From contig JBCBUL010000005.1 in the NCBI GenBank assembly GCA_039818165.1, positions 62,001-126,000 of the forward strand: 64,000 nucleotides of DNA, in the 5' to 3' direction. The DNA comes from UBA5336 sp039818165. Its GTDB lineage: Bacteria; Pseudomonadota; Alphaproteobacteria; Caulobacterales; Hyphomonadaceae. Each line of letters begins with the position of its first letter. Within the stretch, counting starts at the first letter, position 1. The notes beneath the pieces were generated by a model, which saw only the letters and a program-made list of their open reading frames with translations, had not been told where the DNA came from and did not search any database. Shown one piece after another: positions 33,993 to 42,323 of the stretch. Made by a program: the position numbers and the translations under genes.

Positions 33993-34082
33993 CGGGCGGC
34001 CGCCCGCCGGCAACAGAGCGGACTTCATTTTCCCCTTCTATCCAGGCCCGATCGCGTGCCCCATTGATTTCCCTTGGGGCAC
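33993..34082. other. Two inverted repeats ahead of the SDR gene
   Basis: CGGGCGG-CCGCCCG is a 14-bp perfect palindrome (33993-34006). GTGCCCCA (34056-34063) pairs with TGGGGCAC (34075-34082) around an 11-base loop. The second could be an operator or a 5' UTR hairpin. The 172-bp gap holds nothing else I can name. Confidence 0.4.
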
Positions 34083-34123
34083 GAGGTCACTCTGCTGAAA
34101 AACAGATATAGCGGAGGACTTGG

Positions 34124-34909
34124 ATGGCGTATGCGCCCTTTGATTTGACTGGAAAAACCGTGCTCGTTACGGGCGGCAACCGGGGCATAGGCCTCGGCAT
34201 GGCAGAGGCCATGGCCGCTTCAAATGCGAACCTCGCCATTTGGGGTCGTAAAGCTGACGCCAATGCCGCCGCGGTGGAAACGCTTTCCAAGCTCGGCACG
34301 GGAGACGTACGCGCCTGGGAAGTGGACGTGGCCGAAGAGCAGGCCGTCATCGACGCCACGGCCGATGTGGTGTCATCCATGGGCCGCATCGACAGCTGTT
34401 TCGCAAATGCGGGTGTGGGGTTTGGCGCGCCCAGCTTTACTGAGATGACCACCGAGATCTGGCGCAAGAATATGGCCGTCAATCTGGAAGGCGCCTTCTG
34501 GACCCTGCGCGAGAGCGTCAAACACATGGTCGGGCGGGCCAATGCGGGCGATCCCGGCGGCTCAGTCGTCGGCGTGGCATCGCTGGCTGGCGTCGAGGGC
34601 GCGGCGCGCAACCAGGCCTATGCCGCGACCAAGGGTGGCCTGCCTGCCATGATCCGCGGCATCGCCGTCGAGCATGGCCGCTATGGCATCCGCGCCAACT
34701 CCATCTTGCCAGGCTGGATCGCCACGGACATGACCTCCATGGCCCAGGATTCAGACGTGTTCACCACGAAGGTTATCTCCCGAGTACCGATCCGGCGCTG
34801 GGGCGAGCCCGAAGACTTTGGCGGCATGGCCGTCTACCTTGCCAGCGATGCGTCCAAATACCATTCGGGCACGACCCTCATCATCGATGGCGGCTACGCC
34901 ATTTTCTAG
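34124..34909 (+). CDS. Short-chain dehydrogenase/reductase
   Basis: The 261-residue classical SDR has cofactor loop VTGGNRGIGLG (about residues 15-25), NAGVGFG, catalytic Ser in VGVASLAG, Tyr/Lys in YAATKGG, and the C-terminal LIIDGGYAIF. It is preceded by GCGGAGGACTTGG. The sequence is close to gluconate/3-oxoacyl-ACP-type reductases, but the substrate is unknown. The next gene (nitronate monooxygenase-like) is on the same strand, 124 bp on, with a long inverted repeat between. Confidence 0.92.
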   Translation: MAYAPFDLTGKTVLVTGGNRGIGLGMAEAMAASNANLAIWGRKADANAAAVETLSKLGTGDVRAWEVDVAEEQAVIDATADVVSSMGRIDSCFANAGVGFGAPSFTEMTTEIWRKNMAVNLEGAFWTLRESVKHMVGRANAGDPGGSVVGVASLAGVEGAARNQAYAATKGGLPAMIRGIAVEHGRYGIRANSILPGWIATDMTSMAQDSDVFTTKVISRVPIRRWGEPEDFGGMAVYLASDASKYHSGTTLIIDGGYAIF

Positions 34910-34922
34910 CTTACCAAGGCCG

Positions 34923-34985
34923 CCCGCTCCCCCTCCCAACCGCCCCAATTCTGGGGACCATAGGGCGGTTGGGAGGGGGAGTGGG
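34923..34985. repeat. 23-bp inverted repeat (19 bp perfect core) between SDR and NMO genes
   Basis: The arm at 34927-34945 (all C/T/A plus one G; CTCCCCCTCCCAACCGCCC) is the exact complement of 34963-34981. The helix extends four more pairs outward with one G-T pair. The 17-base loop includes CTGGGG, which pairs with CCCCA in the 5' arm (34943-34956) to make an alternative small hairpin. No T-run follows on either strand, so it is not a standard terminator. Confidence 0.75.
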
Positions 34986-35033
34986 TGGCAGCCGGGCCAT
35001 CGGCGACAGGCAACAAAAAAAGGAACAAAACCC

Positions 35034-36014
35034 ATGCCCCTCCACACACCCCTTTGCGATTTCCTCGGCGTTGACCATCCTATCATGCTGGCGGGTATGG
35101 GAGGCGTCTCTTATGCTGAGCTTGCCGCCGCCATGTCGAATGCGGGCGGCTATGGCGTCCTCGGCATGGCTGGCACCGGTCCCGACTTCATTGAAGCGCA
35201 GATGAAGCGCACCCGCGAGCTGACAGACAAGCCCTTCGGCGTCGACCTGCTCGCGGCAGACCCTGCCAGCCTTGAAGCCAGCGTCGATGTAATCATCGCC
35301 AATGGCGCTGACAGCTTCATAGCCGGCCTCGGCGTGCCGCTCCCCATTATGGAGAAGCTGAAAAAAGGCGGCGTGAAAGTGATGGTCGTCGGCGGCGCGG
35401 TGAAACATGCCATCAAGGCGGAGCAAGCCGGCTGCGACGCGGTGATCCTGCAGGGCGGCGAAGGCGGCGGACATACCGGCCTCGTGGGAACCCTGCCTTT
35501 GGTGGCCCAAGCCGTTGAGGCGGTCGACATTCCAGTCATCGCCGCAGGCGGCATTTATGATGGGCGAGGCCTTGCCGCCGCACTCAGTCTGGGTGCCGTG
35601 GGCGTATGGATGGGCACGCGCTTCATCGCGTCCGAAGAAGCCCATGCGGCCCAGAGCTACAAGGACACCGTCGTCGGAGCGACGGACACCGATACGACCC
35701 GCACTCGCTGCTATTCCGGCAAGCCCATGCGCTGTCGCACCAATGACTACATCAAGGATTGGGAATCGCGCCCTGGCGACATTCAGCCCTTCCCCATGCA
35801 AGCCGCCCTCAGTGTCCAGACCGACGTCATCGGCGGCATTGGCGGGGTAACGGACGAGGCGCGCCTGGACGCCACAAAAAGCTGCTTCGCCATGGGCCAG
35901 TCTGCTGGCGGAATCAAGGATGTGCGTCCGGTCGCAGACATCGTGGCCTCGTTGCTGGCCGAAGCCGAAGCTGCCATCGCTAAGACACAGGGCTATGTGC
36001 GAGTGGAGGCGTAG
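35034..36014 (+). CDS. Nitronate monooxygenase family FMN protein
   Basis: The 326-residue TIM-barrel flavoprotein starts at ATG 35034 behind AAGGA (35020-35024); an in-frame extension back into the SDR has no homology. Family marks are HPIMLAGMGGVSYAELAAAMSNAGGYGVLG near the start, ILQGGEGGGHTG with the catalytic His, and VIAAGGIYDGRGLAAALSLGAVGVWMGTRF, the phosphate-binding end of the barrel. Members oxidise alkyl nitronates or act as FabK-like/2-oxopropane dioxygenases. The substrate here is not determined. Confidence 0.9.
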   Translation: MPLHTPLCDFLGVDHPIMLAGMGGVSYAELAAAMSNAGGYGVLGMAGTGPDFIEAQMKRTRELTDKPFGVDLLAADPASLEASVDVIIANGADSFIAGLGVPLPIMEKLKKGGVKVMVVGGAVKHAIKAEQAGCDAVILQGGEGGGHTGLVGTLPLVAQAVEAVDIPVIAAGGIYDGRGLAAALSLGAVGVWMGTRFIASEEAHAAQSYKDTVVGATDTDTTRTRCYSGKPMRCRTNDYIKDWESRPGDIQPFPMQAALSVQTDVIGGIGGVTDEARLDATKSCFAMGQSAGGIKDVRPVADIVASLLAEAEAAIAKTQGYVRVEA

Positions 36015-36116
36015 GGGCGGAGCACCAGACCTTCAATCCGACCCCTCAATAGTCAAAGAGCAATTCTGGCCCATTATAGCCGTAGACTTCGCTCGCTCCG
36101 AGTGTCCGCCTCTGGT

Positions 36117-36131
36117 CTGCTTTGGGTCAGG
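36117..36131. repeat. Copy 2 of the shared flanking sequence (CTGCTTTGGGTCAGG)
   Basis: It is the exact 15-bp match to 33410-33424, with AGTGTCCGCC 16 bases before its start and AGCGGGCGTT after. It lies about 40 bp beyond the stop of the small membrane-protein gene. The gap 36015-36169 contains nothing else I can support. Confidence 0.6.
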
Positions 36132-36169
36132 AGCGGGCGTTAGTTGTCCAGCGAAAACCACTGACGAGC

Positions 36170-36478
36170 CTAAAATGATCGGCTTAGGCAGTAGAGGCGG
36201 CCATCCATGAAGCCGCAGTCCGATACACTAAGAATATTGTACACGAAGAAACCGTAAGACAGCACTAAGCAAACAAGCAGAGCGATGGCGCCAGCGCGAA
36301 CGGCCCTCGGCACTACGTCCTGGCCAGCCCAAATTGCTCCGCACAGAACGGCCACAGTGGCCCCAGCTAGCAGTGCTGAAGCAAACGAAGTCCAATATAG
36401 ATAGTGCCATAGTCCCATAGCAATGAACCCCACCGCAAAGCCAACAAGGCAGATCGAAACACGGTTTGGCCAGTTCAT
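36170..36478 (-). CDS. Small polytopic membrane protein, unknown
   Basis: The frame from ATG 36478 gives 102 residues with three hydrophobic helices (about 8-28, 31-52, 60-82) and a short Cys-containing tail (SDCGFMDGRLYCLSRSF). I do not recognise the family. Its DNA is AT-richer than its neighbours, and the shared 15-bp flank suggests it arrived with the same kind of element as the gene at 33.4-33.95 kb. A weak GTGAG ribosome site precedes it. Confidence 0.6.
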   Translation of the reverse strand: MNWPNRVSICLVGFAVGFIAMGLWHYLYWTSFASALLAGATVAVLCGAIWAGQDVVPRAVRAGAIALLVCLVLSYGFFVYNILSVSDCGFMDGRLYCLSRSF

Positions 36479-36732
36479 TTGGCTCACTTAAGAACGGTAA
36501 CCGAGTGGTTCAAAGCAATCCTACTCTTCGTGGTTCGCTGTGCTCCGACGCCACCGACAGGAGATATCCTCTCAGCGTCCAAAAATCGCCCTGATCGAGC
36601 GTTCGGCGGCAGAAGCGAGGTGACTGCTTCCGGCGAATTTTTGCTTTTCGGCCACAACGGCTTCCGGATAACATTGCCGGAATGGCCCTGCCTCTATCCG
36701 ACTGGGTTCGCCGCGCGCCTATACTTCTGGCC

Positions 36733-37389
36733 ATGACAAAGCGGGACACAGACAGCCTCACCTGGAGCCTTGATTATGCCGCGCGGCGCCTGGCGGGCGC
36801 GTTTGAACTCGCCTTTCCCGGCGGTGCGTCGGGCAGCCATATGCTGCGCGGGGCCTGGTCGGCGGCCTGCCGGGAGGTGCGCTATCTGGAGATGATGGTG
36901 CGCCGACTGCTCGTGTTCATGGCGGGCCGTATCACGGTTGAGACGCTGTCAGCGCCCCAAAGGCCGCTGTGTGCAAGCCCGCCGCCAGAGTCCGGGACGC
37001 CGCCCACATACCCTCCCGCCCCCGCTTTCGCCCTCAACGAACGCCTGCCGAGCCTGGCGCAGATACAGGCCATGGCCACGGGCACCCCGCTCGGGCTGAC
37101 CGCGCCGCGGCCCTCTGCGCTGGGTGAGCCAGCCCCGGTCGTCTCGGCGACGCGGCTGGCGGCCCGGTTTGCCGCGCTCACCCGCGTCCTGGAGAATCCC
37201 GAACGCTATGCAAGGCTCTATGCACGGCGGCTGTGGCGGAAGGGCGGTCGCCTTGGCACCGTGGCGCTGAAGCTGGTCCACGGCATCCGCCCGGCCCTGG
37301 CGCACGGCGGCACGCTCGACCTGGCTGCCAGCGCCTATATGGAGGCCGAGCGATTGTGCTTTTGCGTGCTCAGTCGCGTTCCACAATAG
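36733..37389 (+). CDS. Conserved-looking hypothetical protein
   Basis: About 218 residues from ATG 36733 (MTKRDTDSLTWSLDYAARRLAGAFELAFPGG); an ATG at 36682 would add 17 residues. Two helical parts (about 5-80 and 150-215) flank a Pro-rich linker. The composition is dominated by Ala, Arg and Leu, and codon use is like the core genes, so it is probably real. I see no catalytic motif or membrane helix. The stretch 36479-36732 before it holds no gene I can support. Confidence 0.65.
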   Translation: MTKRDTDSLTWSLDYAARRLAGAFELAFPGGASGSHMLRGAWSAACREVRYLEMMVRRLLVFMAGRITVETLSAPQRPLCASPPPESGTPPTYPPAPAFALNERLPSLAQIQAMATGTPLGLTAPRPSALGEPAPVVSATRLAARFAALTRVLENPERYARLYARRLWRKGGRLGTVALKLVHGIRPALAHGGTLDLAASAYMEAERLCFCVLSRVPQ

Positions 37390-37421
37390 CGCGCCGGGGC
37401 GAGCCCGGCTAATCTGGCGCT

Positions 37422-38054
37422 ATGCAGCAACGCCTCGATCTTTTCGCCACCCCTATCCTTACTGCTGAGCCACCAGGCGCAGCGGCCCTCAATGCTGGCC
37501 TGATCAAGGTGATCGCAGCTGAACGCGCCCGTGATCCGGCGGGAATTAGTAGGTCGAACATAGGCGGCTGGCACTCCAATGCCGAAATGATGGGCTGGGG
37601 CGGCGCGCCCGCGCGGCAGCTGTCGGATTTCGCCATTTCGCTCGCAAGCGGCCACATGGAAGACATCGCAGCAGCGGGCAAACGCGATTTTCGTTGGGGC
37701 ACTGACATGTGGGCGAATGTGAACGCTCCCGGCCAATCCAACCAACTCCACTGCCATGTCGGAGCTTTCTGGAGCGGGGTGTACTATCCTGATCCCGGTG
37801 AGGCCGCCGAGCCTGGTCGCGGTGGCGAATTGGTGTTGGAGGACCCTCGCTATCCCGGCGCGTATATGAACGTTGCGGATTTAGTCTACCGAGATAGTCG
37901 CGGAAAAGCGCAGCGCAGTCAGCATGCCATCCGCCCAAGGTCCGGCCTCTTGATCATGTTCCCGGGGTGGCTGCGCCATTCAGTGCGTCCATTCGAGGGC
38001 CGCGGCGAGCGTATTTCCGTAGCGCTGAATTTAAGTCTCAGTGCTGTCGACTAG
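37422..38054 (+). CDS. TIGR02466-type putative 2-oxoglutarate/Fe(II)-dependent oxygenase
   Basis: The 210-residue protein has the family pattern LFATPILTAE at the start, WGTDMWANVNAPGQSNQLHCHVGAFWSGVYY (His ligands), and IMFPGWLRHSVRPFEGRGERISVALNLSL at the end (third His and substrate Arg). This is the double-stranded beta-helix of 2OG-Fe(II) oxygenases, some of which hydroxylate proteins. The substrate is unknown. Its 3' end overlaps the convergent murC by 24 bp, so the two transcripts are antisense to each other there. Confidence 0.85.
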   Translation: MQQRLDLFATPILTAEPPGAAALNAGLIKVIAAERARDPAGISRSNIGGWHSNAEMMGWGGAPARQLSDFAISLASGHMEDIAAAGKRDFRWGTDMWANVNAPGQSNQLHCHVGAFWSGVYYPDPGEAAEPGRGGELVLEDPRYPGAYMNVADLVYRDSRGKAQRSQHAIRPRSGLLIMFPGWLRHSVRPFEGRGERISVALNLSLSAVD

Positions 38055-39467
38055 CGCTTCTGCGAGCTGACCCGCGTGAGTTGAGATGTTCCCCGCGCCG
38101 AGGCACACAACCATCGCGCCGGGTTTGGCGAGGCGGGTGATGCTGTCGGCGAGATCTTCCAGGCCTTCCAAAGCGTCAGCCTTTCGGTGTCCATGGCGCT
38201 GTATGCTTGCAACCAGAGTTTCGTGGTTGATGCCGTCGATCGGGGCTTCTCCAGCGGCATAGACTGGCGAGATCAGGACGTGGTCCGCGGCATGGAAACA
38301 GCCGGAGAAAGCGTCAAACAGGTCGCGCAGCCGCGAATAGCGGTGGGGCTGGTGCACGGCGATCAGCTGTCCAGCGCCGACCATGGCCCGCGCGGCTTTG
38401 AGTACGGCCTCGATCTCGACCGGATGGTGGCCATAATCGTCGATGATGCGAATCGGCTCGTCACCCGGCTCCGGGGACCATTCACCAACGGGCGTAAAGC
38501 GCCGTTTCACCCCGCCGAATCCACCCAGGGCGTCGCGAACCTGATCATGCTCAGCGCCAAGCTCGAGCGCCACAGTGATGGCCGCCAGGGCATTCTGGAC
38601 GTTGTGGTCACCCGCCATCGGGAGGGTTAGCCCTTCGATCAGGATCGGCTTGGCCGAACCGGGCCGGCGAAGGGCCACATCGAAATGGGAACCGTTCAAA
38701 TCCGTCGTGACGTTGATGGCACGCACATCGGCCTGGCGGTTGAAGCCATAGGTGATGCGACGCCGGTCCGTTACGCGCGCAGCAAGCGCCTGAACCTCTG
38801 GATGATCTGTGCAGAGCACCGCAAACCCGTAGAATGGGATGTTCTCCACGAACGTGTCGAACGCAGCGCGCAAGGCATCCATGCTCCCATAATGGTCCAT
38901 GTGCTCCGGGTCGATATTCGTAACGATAGCCGCTGTCGGCGAGAGCTTGGTGAAGGTCCCGTCGCTTTCATCGGCCTCGACCACCATCCAGTCCCCGGCC
39001 CCCGCCTTGGCGTTGGAGCCATAGGCGTTGACGATGCCGCCATTGATGACGGTGGGGTCGATACCGCAACCGTCCAACAGCGCGGCGACCATGCTCGTCG
39101 TCGTGGTCTTGCCGTGGGTGCCAGCTACGCAAACGGTCCATTTCAGGCGCACAAGCTCCGCGAGCATATTCGCGCGTCGCACCACAGGAATGCCCAGCGC
39201 ACGCGCCGCGACGACTTCCGGATTGTCGCCTTTGATGGCGGTGGAGACGATGACGGCGCCCGCTCCGTGCACATTCTCCGGCGCATGGCCGATATGGATT
39301 TCGGCGCCTTTGTCCCGAAGGCGCTCGACAATCTCACTCTCGCGAATATCGGAGCCTTGCACATCATAGCCAAGCGTCATCATCACTTCGGCAATGCCGG
39401 ACATGCCAATGCCGCCAATACCGACAAGGTGGGCGGGGCCAAGGTCAAAGGGGGACGGGTCTCTCAT
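38031..39467 (-). CDS. murC: UDP-N-acetylmuramate--L-alanine ligase
   Basis: The 478-residue ligase adds L-alanine to UDP-MurNAc. The Rossmann HLVGIGGIGMSGIAEVM (about residues 13-29), ATP loop GTHGKTTTTSM and NIDPEHMDHYG are intact, with IIDDYGHHPVEIEAVL near the end. It is separated from the rest of the cluster by the opposite-strand Uma2 gene, so it must have its own promoter in 39468-39506 or receive transcription through that gene. The genes that usually follow (murB, ddl, ftsQAZ) are not here. Confidence 0.97.
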   Translation of the reverse strand: MRDPSPFDLGPAHLVGIGGIGMSGIAEVMMTLGYDVQGSDIRESEIVERLRDKGAEIHIGHAPENVHGAGAVIVSTAIKGDNPEVVAARALGIPVVRRANMLAELVRLKWTVCVAGTHGKTTTTSMVAALLDGCGIDPTVINGGIVNAYGSNAKAGAGDWMVVEADESDGTFTKLSPTAAIVTNIDPEHMDHYGSMDALRAAFDTFVENIPFYGFAVLCTDHPEVQALAARVTDRRRITYGFNRQADVRAINVTTDLNGSHFDVALRRPGSAKPILIEGLTLPMAGDHNVQNALAAITVALELGAEHDQVRDALGGFGGVKRRFTPVGEWSPEPGDEPIRIIDDYGHHPVEIEAVLKAARAMVGAGQLIAVHQPHRYSRLRDLFDAFSGCFHAADHVLISPVYAAGEAPIDGINHETLVASIQRHGHRKADALEGLEDLADSITRLAKPGAMVVCLGAGNISTHAGQLAEALVDSTET

Positions 39468-39506
39468 CTACTCGCTTTCACCTGCCAAATGCGGTAAAAT
39501 CAAGCC

Positions 39507-40097
39507 ATGGATGACGGAATGATCTCCTTCCACACCCGCCCCGATGGGGAGCGCTACTTCACCAATGCGGATATGGCCCGCATGGTCGAACACGGCCTGA
39601 TCGACCCGGACGACCGGTGGGAACTCATCCGGGGGGCATGGTTCGATATGGGCAGTGAAGGCTTTGAGCATATGGACCTGCGCACGGCGTTGGTTCAGTT
39701 TTTCAGTGCGCGATTGGGTTTTCCCAGCGACTATCGGGTCGGATCAGAAGGCTCTATTTTCTTCAGCCACGACACTGAAGTCCGACCGGATGTGATCATC
39801 TATCGCGCCGATGTCGGCACGAACGAGATGACAGGCGATGATGTTTTCCTCGTCATCGAGGTCATGAAAACAAGCCAACGGCGCGACCGGGGCCTGAAAC
39901 TGCCTGTCTACGCTGCAGCAGGTGTGCCGGAGATCTGGTTGATCGATCTGGATGCGAAGGCCATCGAAGTTTATCGCGAGCCCGACACAGCTGGCGAGAC
40001 CTTTAAGAACTTTTCGAAGACCGGATTCGATACGCCGCTTGCGCCAACGGCTTTTCCGAGCGTCACACTTTTGATCAACAGTCTGGTCAGGCGCTGA
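39507..40097 (+). CDS. Uma2-family putative endonuclease (DUF820)
   Basis: The 196-residue protein carries the PD-(D/E)xK-like Uma2 core: WELIRGAWFDM, VRPDVIIYRAD (Asp) and FLVIEVMKTSQRRDRGLKLPVYAAAGVPEIWLIDL (Glu and the Arg-x-x-Lys helix). Uma2 proteins are numerous in cyanobacteria and scattered in others; function is unproven. It stands on the strand opposite the cell-wall genes, between murC and murG, and overlaps the murG 3' end by 11 bp. This looks like an insertion into the cluster. Confidence 0.88.
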   Translation: MDDGMISFHTRPDGERYFTNADMARMVEHGLIDPDDRWELIRGAWFDMGSEGFEHMDLRTALVQFFSARLGFPSDYRVGSEGSIFFSHDTEVRPDVIIYRADVGTNEMTGDDVFLVIEVMKTSQRRDRGLKLPVYAAAGVPEIWLIDLDAKAIEVYREPDTAGETFKNFSKTGFDTPLAPTAFPSVTLLINSLVRR

Positions 40098-41184
40098 CGC
40101 CCGCCACCCGCTCGGCCACGTCGGCGAGGTCGTTGGCGGCCGTCACGCTTCCTGCCCCCCAGGCGGCGGCAGCGCGGGTTCTGAGATCGCTCGCTTCGCC
40201 CAGGCGAACGGCAAGCAACTCGCCGAGCAAGTTCGGATAGAGGTTCGCCTCGAGCATCAAGTCAGCGGCGCCCACATCGGTGAGTGCTGCGGCATTGGCG
40301 GTCTGGTGGTCGTCCATGGCGATGGCAAGCGGGATAAGTATGGACGGCCGACCCACAGCAGCGATCTCGCTGACTGTGCCCGCGCCGGACCTCGCGATGA
40401 CGAAATGGGCTTTCGCCAGCCGGTCAGCCATATCGGTGAAGAAAGTATCGATCTCTGCTGTGACGCCCGCATTTGCGTAGAGCTTCACCACGTCGGCGAC
40501 TTGTTCCTCGCGCACCTGCTGAGTCACGGTGAGGCGCGCCTTCAGATCGCTAGGCAAATGGTTGCAGATGGCCAGCGGGATCGCTTCGCCGAGGATGCGT
40601 GAGCCCTGGCTGCCGCCCGTAATCAGGATGTGCAACTCTCCGCCCGGATCCGGATACGGCTCGCCGCGCAAGGCCGCTATGGGTGCGCGTACGGGGTTGC
40701 CGAGGGGCAGATGCTCCGCACCGGCCGGCAAGCGGTCAAGGCGGGGAAAACCACTGGCAACGACCGCCGCATGACCCGCAAAGCGCCGGTTCACCCGGCC
40801 CAGCACCGCGTTTTGCTCGTGAATGATCAAGGGCACGCCCTCGCGCCGCCCCGCCGCCAGCGCCGGAAACGCCGGGTAGCCGCCAAAGCCCGCAATCAAG
40901 GCTGGGCGTTTTTCGCGCATCATCGCACGCGCCGCATTGACGCCTGCATTCAGCTTCAACGCCGTGCCCGGCAGGGTCCAGGGCTTGCGCACGTTTGGGC
41001 TGGCGGCCTGTACTTCAGCCTTCCAGTCAGCGGGGAACTTCGCGCCATACCGCAGGCCCCGGTCATCACTGATCAGGCCAACCTGCCAGCCCCGCGCGCG
41101 CATTTCCTCAGCGAAGGCGGCAGCGGGAAACATGTGCCCGCCCGTGCCACCTGCGCCAATGATGAGGAGGGGTTGGTCGGTCAT
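40087..41184 (-). CDS. murG: Undecaprenyldiphospho-muramoylpentapeptide beta-N-acetylglucosaminyltransferase
   Basis: The 365-residue GT-B enzyme converts lipid I to lipid II on the inner face of the membrane. Visible marks are LIIGAGGTGGHMFPAAAFAEEM, IIHEQNAVLGRVNR, ITGGSQGSRILGEAIP and ARSGAGTVSEIAAVGRPSILIPL. Its ATG overlaps the ftsW stop (ATGA). It is the last gene of the unbroken mraZ-murG run. Confidence 0.97.
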   Translation of the reverse strand: MTDQPLLIIGAGGTGGHMFPAAAFAEEMRARGWQVGLISDDRGLRYGAKFPADWKAEVQAASPNVRKPWTLPGTALKLNAGVNAARAMMREKRPALIAGFGGYPAFPALAAGRREGVPLIIHEQNAVLGRVNRRFAGHAAVVASGFPRLDRLPAGAEHLPLGNPVRAPIAALRGEPYPDPGGELHILITGGSQGSRILGEAIPLAICNHLPSDLKARLTVTQQVREEQVADVVKLYANAGVTAEIDTFFTDMADRLAKAHFVIARSGAGTVSEIAAVGRPSILIPLAIAMDDHQTANAAALTDVGAADLMLEANLYPNLLGELLAVRLGEASDLRTRAAAAWGAGSVTAANDLADVAERVAGVSA

Positions 41185-42323
41185 ATCCGTCTCCGGGCAA
41201 GGGGCGGGCGCCGCACAAGGGCAAGCGCCAGGCCGAGTGTCAGTGCCGTTCCGATCAGGGATGACCCCCCCGATGAAAGAAGCGGCAAGGTCATCCCCTT
41301 GGGTGGGAACAAGGCCACATTCACACCGATGTTTATGACCGTTTGGAGGCCAAACAGAACAAACAGGCCCGTTGCCGCCGCGCGCGGAAACGGGTCCTCA
41401 ATCCGCGCGGCAAGGCCAAGCCCCCGGAGCGTGATGAAGGCATAGAAACAGATTACCACCAGGGCCACTAGGAAGCCGAACTCCTCGCCCATGACAGCGT
41501 AGACGAAGTCATTATGGGCATCTGGAAGGCTCATCTTCACAGTGCCCTCGCCAGGCCCAGCGCCCAGAAATCCACCGCGGGAGATCGCTTCTGCCGCCTT
41601 ATCGATCTGATAGGTGTCATAAGCGCTGGGGTCGATGAAACTGTTCAGCCGTTGGCGCACATGGGGCAGCGTGGCGTAAAGCCCTCCGGCCAGCACAGTT
41701 CCAAGCACGCCAAACCCCGCGGCCCACCGCAAGGGGAGACCCGCGATGAAAAAGGTGAGCACAAATGCAGCCGACAAAAGCGCTGACTGGCCAACGTCTG
41801 GCTGCAGCAGAAGCAAGACAAGCGTCAGCCCGTAGAAGCTCACGGCCAATACCGCCCAAGGGCCAGATGGGAAAAGCTGGCGCTGCGCCAACAGCCAGCC
41901 AACCAGAACAATAAGGGCGGGCTTCACCAGTTCTGAAGGCTGTAGCGAAAACCCAAACAAGCGAATCCAGCGCTGGGCGCCTTTCGCTTCATGGCCTGCA
42001 AGGAGGATCACAGCCATCAGTGCGAAGGCTGCGAAAAATATCACCGCTGCAGCCCGCCTTGCCCATTGCCGGTCCATCAAGGATGCGCCGATCAGCAAAA
42101 CCAGAGCGCCGCTTACGAATACGGCATGGCGGATCACCAGATGGTACGGATTATCATAGCCGATGCGCTCGGCCGCAGGCGGCCCTGCGGCCAGCGAGAG
42201 CAAAAGCCCGAACACGAGAAGACTGACGGCGGCCAAAACAATTGGCCAATCCACAGTACGGCGCCATTCCGTGGTCCAGGACATGTCCGCCCTGGACAAT
42301 CCTGGAGCCGCGAGCGTCGTCAT
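41181..42323 (-). CDS. ftsW: Cell-division peptidoglycan glycosyltransferase (SEDS)
   Basis: The 380-residue protein has about ten membrane helices and SEDS landmarks: GAQRWIRLFGFSLQPSELVKPALIVLVGWLLA, LLLQPDVGQSALL, GAGPGEGTVKMSLPDAHNDFVYAVMGEEFGFL and LPLLSSGGSSLIG. FtsW polymerises lipid II at the septum with FtsI. It is coupled to murD and murG by ATGA overlaps. Confidence 0.96.
   Translation of the reverse strand: MTTLAAPGLSRADMSWTTEWRRTVDWPIVLAAVSLLVFGLLLSLAAGPPAAERIGYDNPYHLVIRHAVFVSGALVLLIGASLMDRQWARRAAAVIFFAAFALMAVILLAGHEAKGAQRWIRLFGFSLQPSELVKPALIVLVGWLLAQRQLFPSGPWAVLAVSFYGLTLVLLLLQPDVGQSALLSAAFVLTFFIAGLPLRWAAGFGVLGTVLAGGLYATLPHVRQRLNSFIDPSAYDTYQIDKAAEAISRGGFLGAGPGEGTVKMSLPDAHNDFVYAVMGEEFGFLVALVVICFYAFITLRGLGLAARIEDPFPRAAATGLFVLFGLQTVINIGVNVALFPPKGMTLPLLSSGGSSLIGTALTLGLALALVRRPPLARRRI

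Noticed and set aside
33390..36160. Integron attC sites beside the orphan genes
   Set aside because: The repeated sequence lacks the conserved GTTRRRY/RYYYAAC core ends and the pairing of a real attC, and no integron integrase is in the window.
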